Below, in pieces: positions 6,899 through 10,579 of a stretch of DNA of 10,579 nt. The notes under the pieces were generated by a model that did no database searches, had not been told where the DNA came from, and worked only from the letters and a program-made list of their open reading frames with translations. Location of the stretch: contig JADHVS010000155.1 of the NCBI GenBank assembly GCA_016783865.1, positions 1 through 10,579 of the forward strand, given 5' to 3'. Origin of the DNA: Bacteroidales bacterium (GTDB lineage: Bacteria; Bacteroidota; Bacteroidia; Bacteroidales; SM23-62). Position numbers and translations under genes: made by a program. Positions within the stretch are counted from its first letter, which is position 1, and the number at the start of each line of letters is the position of its first letter.

Positions 6899-9800
6899 AT
6901 GTATCAACCAATAAATGCGGACAAAATGATAAGACGGAATAAATTAATAGCAGCCTTGCTATTTATTACAGCTTCAGTTTGGATTAATACGGTTTGTTCA
7001 GGACAGGATTCCTTCATGGTTAGAGGCAAAATCCTTGGGGGAAAAAATCTTCCTGTCCAGGGTGTATCCGTAAGTATAGAAGGGGTAGTTGCACCACCGG
7101 TAATCTCAAGTGATTCAGGAGATTTTCAGCTGGAAGCACCTTCCGGGAATGTCTGGTTGATTATTGCACCTGTTAGTAAATTTAAAAGCAGGAGGGAATT
7201 TCTCAATAACAGGTCAAACGTAACCATTCAGCTGACAGAGGATGACCTGGTTGCCGGTTACGATGAAATACTCAATATATATAGGACAACCCTGAGAAGG
7301 GATTTCATTTCTGCCTCTGATTCACCCGATCCGGAAAACACAAAACTTTACCCCTATCAATCAATCGACCAGTACTTCCAGGGCATTGTACCCGGATTAC
7401 TGGTCACTGGTCATTCCGGGATGCCCGGGAGTGGTGCTGTATCTTATCTTCGGGGGATAAGATCCATCTACACCAACAACCAGCCCCTTTATATAGTTGA
7501 CGGACAGCCTATCGAAACGCCTGGCCTGTTCAGTTCGACCATTGATGGAAACGAATATAATCCCCTGTCAAGTATAGATCCTCTGGATATAACCAACATA
7601 ACCATCCTGAAGGATTATCTGGCAAGTGCAACGTATGGCATGCGTGGTTCAAACGGTGTCATTCTTATCGAAACCCTTAAGCCCACCGAAGTCGAGACAA
7701 GCATTGATATTTCCATGCGAACAGGTATCAGCATGCAACCAGACAAAATACCCCAGCTTGAGGCCAATCACTATAAAACACTGGCCAATGAGATGCTTAT
7801 ATCATCCGGGCAGCCTGAGGAGGAATATGAGGAAAGTTATCCTGCTCTTTATAGTACAGAATATGATGAAGAATACTACCGGTATAACCATAATACCAAC
7901 TGGCAAAATCATATTTTTTCCAATGGTCTGTTAAACGATTACTATCTGAGGATCAGGGGGGGAGACGAAATTGCACGTTACGGGCTATCTGTCGGATATC
8001 TTAACCACCAGGGTATTATTGACAATACAAACTACAATCGATTCAACATACGGTTCGTTGGCACATTTAATATATTTCAATGGTTGAGGATGTATGTCAG
8101 TTCAAACCTTAACACCGGCAGGACCTCCTTAAAGGAATCTGCCAGGAGCAGGGAGACAAGCCCGATTTATACCAGCCTGGCGAAATCCCCTTTATTGATC
8201 CCGTACCAGTTTGATGAAGATGGCAAACGGCTGGCAACCCTGGAAGATGTAGGCCCACTCGGTATCAGTAACCCGCTTGCTGTTATTCGCCTGTTTGAAG
8301 GCAATAGCAAGAATTACCGCTTTGCCACTTCCTTCCGGGTAGAAGGAGATCTTACGCAGGATCTCAAATTGAATTCCCTCATTGGATTAAATTTCAATTC
8401 AACAAACGAAGACACCTTCCTTCCGAATACAGGTATGGAATTATATTATGATGATGAAGCATACAATGTATCAAAATCGCTTAAGAACTATCTCTATTCC
8501 TTTTATTCGGATAACTATCTGAATTTCAGCAAAGAGTTGAACAATTCCCATAAGATCAGCGCAGCCGCAGGTGTGAGGTTCCATTTGAATACATTTCAGA
8601 TTGACTGGGGAGTTGGAAAGAACTCCCATGAAAGTGATGAGTATAAGACAATGCAGTTTGGGCCCCTGTTTTTAAAAGAAATGGGTGGTGAAAATGCCAA
8701 ATGGAACAGGATGGCCGTATATGGTAATGGAGGTTATAGTTATAAGGACAGGTATTTCATTGGTGCCAGCATAATAGGAGAGAACTCTACGCGGGTCGGG
8801 AAATATGCTAAGGGTGTAATTTACATAGGGGAACAGCCATTCGGATTATTCTATTCCGCCGGGGCGGCATGGAGGATATCATCCGAATATTTCCTGAAGA
8901 ATCTGTACTGGCTCGAGGATCTCAAATTGCGTGTTTCATACGGGATCGTTGGTAACGACGATATTGGAAATTTATCTGCACTGGAATATTATACAATAAC
9001 ACATTACCATGAAACGTCCGGGATGATACCGGGTCCCATTACAAAACAGGACATAAAATTTGAGGTGAACAAGCAGTTGAACACCGGGGTGGACCTTGGC
9101 CTGCTGGGTAACAAGGTTTACCTTAGCCTTGATCTGTATAGAACAAGGACAGAAGACCTGCTGGTTTTTGAACCACAACCCACACTTATAGGTTTTACTA
9201 CAATACCGGCGAATAACGGTGAACTGCTGAACAAAGGCTGGGAATTATCCTTTTTCTCCAGGGTGATAAGTTTAGGGAAATTCAAATGGGATATAGGTTT
9301 GAACCTGGCCAGTTTTAAGAATACTGTTGAATCAATAAAGGATAACCAGGTTATTACCCCATTTGAAGGTGGTGAGTTTATTTCACGTGCAGGAGAGCCG
9401 GTTCTCGCCTACTATGGTCTATTGTACAAGGGAGTATTCTCTACAAGCGAAGAGGCTGAAGCTGCAGGACTTACGACTGAAAAAGGTGTTCCTTTCGGAG
9501 CCGGCGATGCAATTTTTGCTGATCTTTCTGGTCCTGATAATGCACCTGACGGTGTAATCAATGAGTATGACAAAACAATCATAGGTTCACCAATACCCGA
9601 TTATTTTGGCGGATTCAGTACTTTTCTGAGTTATGGCAGATGGTCACTAAATACAAGGATACAGTTCGTGACAGGAAATGAACTCTACAATTACCTGCGT
9701 TACCAGAATGAGAAAATGTCTGACCTGGCCAACCAATCCACCAGGGTTTTAAACCGGTGGTTTAATGAAGGTCAGATCACAGATGTACCGAGAGCGGTCT

Positions 9801-10084
9801 GGAACGACCCTGTTGGAAATGCTTCCTTTTCAACCAGGTGGATAGAGGACGGGTCCTATGTTCGTTTAAAGAACATTTCCTTGTCATACACTATACCGGA
9901 TAATTTCTTTTTCTTCAGGAACGCCCTGTTCTTTGTTACTGCCACAAACCTTTTTACCCGGGCTAAATACCTTGGTTATGATCCGGAATTCAGTTATTCG
10001 ACATATACTATGGAACAAGGCACAGACTATGGACTGATGCCTCATACAAGAAAATTTCTGGTTGGTGTTAAGTTAGGATTGTAA
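6899..10084 (+). CDS. SusC/RagA-family TonB-linked outer-membrane transporter (complete)
   Basis: Complete outer-membrane importer of 1061 residues, working with the SusD-like lipoprotein encoded next. The N-terminus is a signal peptide; an internal ATG at 6926 (M10, MIRRNKLIAALLFITASVW) gives a cleaner one than 6899, with likely cleavage just before QDSF (about residue 36). A carboxypeptidase-regulatory-like domain follows (about 39-112). The plug (about 143-265) shows SIDQYFQGIVPGLLVT (155-170), GAVSYLRGIRSI (179-190), QPLYIVDGQPI (195-205) and YGMRGSNGVILIETL (246-260). The barrel runs to the end, with SLSYTIP, LGYDPEFSYS and a final strand KFLVGVKLGL. An extended acidic loop (875-891) precedes the IIGSPIPDYFGGF segment. 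The usual VVVGYG-like TonB-box stretch before the plug is replaced by DEILNIYRTTLRRDFIS (122-138). No STN domain is present. The frame is intact. Its stop shares one base with the ATG of the next gene, implying coupled translation. The substrate is not predictable. Confidence 0.97.
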   Translation: MYQPINADKMIRRNKLIAALLFITASVWINTVCSGQDSFMVRGKILGGKNLPVQGVSVSIEGVVAPPVISSDSGDFQLEAPSGNVWLIIAPVSKFKSRREFLNNRSNVTIQLTEDDLVAGYDEILNIYRTTLRRDFISASDSPDPENTKLYPYQSIDQYFQGIVPGLLVTGHSGMPGSGAVSYLRGIRSIYTNNQPLYIVDGQPIETPGLFSSTIDGNEYNPLSSIDPLDITNITILKDYLASATYGMRGSNGVILIETLKPTEVETSIDISMRTGISMQPDKIPQLEANHYKTLANEMLISSGQPEEEYEESYPALYSTEYDEEYYRYNHNTNWQNHIFSNGLLNDYYLRIRGGDEIARYGLSVGYLNHQGIIDNTNYNRFNIRFVGTFNIFQWLRMYVSSNLNTGRTSLKESARSRETSPIYTSLAKSPLLIPYQFDEDGKRLATLEDVGPLGISNPLAVIRLFEGNSKNYRFATSFRVEGDLTQDLKLNSLIGLNFNSTNEDTFLPNTGMELYYDDEAYNVSKSLKNYLYSFYSDNYLNFSKELNNSHKISAAAGVRFHLNTFQIDWGVGKNSHESDEYKTMQFGPLFLKEMGGENAKWNRMAVYGNGGYSYKDRYFIGASIIGENSTRVGKYAKGVIYIGEQPFGLFYSAGAAWRISSEYFLKNLYWLEDLKLRVSYGIVGNDDIGNLSALEYYTITHYHETSGMIPGPITKQDIKFEVNKQLNTGVDLGLLGNKVYLSLDLYRTRTEDLLVFEPQPTLIGFTTIPANNGELLNKGWELSFFSRVISLGKFKWDIGLNLASFKNTVESIKDNQVITPFEGGEFISRAGEPVLAYYGLLYKGVFSTSEEAEAAGLTTEKGVPFGAGDAIFADLSGPDNAPDGVINEYDKTIIGSPIPDYFGGFSTFLSYGRWSLNTRIQFVTGNELYNYLRYQNEKMSDLANQSTRVLNRWFNEGQITDVPRAVWNDPVGNASFSTRWIEDGSYVRLKNISLSYTIPDNFFFFRNALFFVTATNLFTRAKYLGYDPEFSYSTYTMEQGTDYGLMPHTRKFLVGVKLGL
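9521..9571 (+). other. Extended acidic Ca-loop-like segment in the second SusC barrel
   Basis: Seventeen codons spell DLSGPDNAPDGVINEYD, just before KTIIGSPIPDYFGG. This is the same barrel position as the compact 12-residue loop in the first SusC (1672-1707), but with about five extra residues between the first Asp and the D-G-x-I core. Both loops are preceded by GDAIF. Metal binding is possible but not shown. Confidence 0.45.
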
Positions 10085-10579
10085 TGAAACTAAAATTGTT
10101 AATGAAACTATTAAGCAATCGAAAAAGTCAAATGATGACAGGATTAAAAAGAGTTTTTTTTCTGAAGGCAATATTGCTTGTTTTTTTTCTTGGTTCCTGC
10201 GAAAGGTTATTTGATCCTGAACAGGGGCTGATCATCGAATCCGAAGAATTCTTCAGGGACTGGAGCGAATACAGGGCTGCCGAAATGGGACTCTATTCCC
10301 TTCAGCAATTACTGGTTGACCAACTGGTCGTTCTTGGTGAACTTCGGGGAGATCTTGTAGAGATCACACCGAATGCCGACAGGGACCTTATTGAGATATA
10401 TAATTTTCAGTTCCTTAAATCAAATAAATATGTTTCACCCATCAACTTTTACCAGCTGATAGGTGCCTGTAACAGCCTGGCCAGGCAATTGGAATCTGAG
10501 CACCCTGAAGTGTTTGACAAGGAATTAGAACCAACCGTTTATGATCAGTTATATGGCGAGGTTTTATGTATGCGGGCCT
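10084..10579 (+). CDS. SusD/RagB-family lipoprotein, N-terminal part (cut by window end)
   Basis: The frame is open from the ATG at 10084, which overlaps the TAA of the SusC gene by one base, to the last base (165 codons). The lipoprotein signal peptide is clear: KRVFFLKAILLVFFLGSC with Cys39 (10198-10200), then ERLFDPEQG. From 10084 the region before the hydrophobic core is unusually long, so internal ATGs at 10132 or 10135 (MTGLKRVFFL...) are better candidates for the true start; 10102 is another. The mature part matches the SusD N-terminal half: VLGELRGDL (parallel to LYGELRADM in the first SusD), FYQLIGACNSLARQLE (parallel to FYIVINYCNNVLKYAP), and a helix beginning GEVLCMRA at the window edge, where SusDs usually have AEA.FLRA. 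It is the expected lid for the SusC just upstream. The rest of the gene lies outside, so full integrity and length cannot be judged. Confidence 0.92.
   Translation, partial: MKLKLLMKLLSNRKSQMMTGLKRVFFLKAILLVFFLGSCERLFDPEQGLIIESEEFFRDWSEYRAAEMGLYSLQQLLVDQLVVLGELRGDLVEITPNADRDLIEIYNFQFLKSNKYVSPINFYQLIGACNSLARQLESEHPEVFDKELEPTVYDQLYGEVLCMRA

Noticed and set aside
1..10579. Complete polysaccharide-utilisation locus with a predictable substrate
   Set aside because: No carbohydrate-active enzyme, sulfatase, or hybrid two-component or ECF/anti-sigma regulator is encoded in the window, so neither the locus type nor the substrate can be asserted.

Overview
The window looks like chromosomal DNA from a member of the Bacteroidota. 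The evidence is two SusC/SusD-type outer-membrane uptake pairs, type II (lipoprotein) signal peptides ending in a Cys followed by polar or charged residues, A-rich gene starts without clear Shine-Dalgarno sequences, and moderate GC. All recognisable genes lie on the + strand, and the gaps between them are at most 46 bp. The layout therefore reads as one operon that runs off both ends of the window. No RNA genes, CRISPR arrays, insertion sequences, terminators or convincing promoters were seen.

Layout. (1) Positions 1-2235 hold the C-terminal two thirds of a SusC/RagA-type TonB-dependent transporter whose 5' end lies outside the window. It is interrupted by an in-frame TAG at 193-195. The frame is otherwise intact, and protein similarity to SusC continues on both sides, so it is a pseudogene, a very recent nonsense mutation, or a base error. 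(2) Positions 2236-3729 encode its SusD/RagB-family lipoprotein partner, starting directly at the SusC stop codon. (3) Positions 3741-5303 and 5350-6876 encode two different lipoproteins with fasciclin (FAS1)-like domains followed by a C-terminal beta-rich region that may be a ligand-binding module. (4) Positions 6899-10084 encode a complete second SusC-type transporter (1061 codons) with an unusual region between its N-terminal domain and plug. (5) Positions 10084-10579 encode the first 165 residues of a second SusD-family lipoprotein, cut by the window end.

How they work together (inference from family knowledge): each SusC barrel with its SusD lid forms a TonB-powered importer for oligosaccharides or other large nutrients. 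The two FAS1 lipoproteins sit where accessory surface-binding lipoproteins often sit in polysaccharide-utilisation-type loci. No glycoside hydrolase, polysaccharide lyase, sulfatase, peptidase or regulator is visible, so the substrate cannot be read from this window. If the TAG is real, the first importer is probably dead while its SusD and the following genes remain intact. The second SusC/SusD pair would then be the working transporter of the operon.
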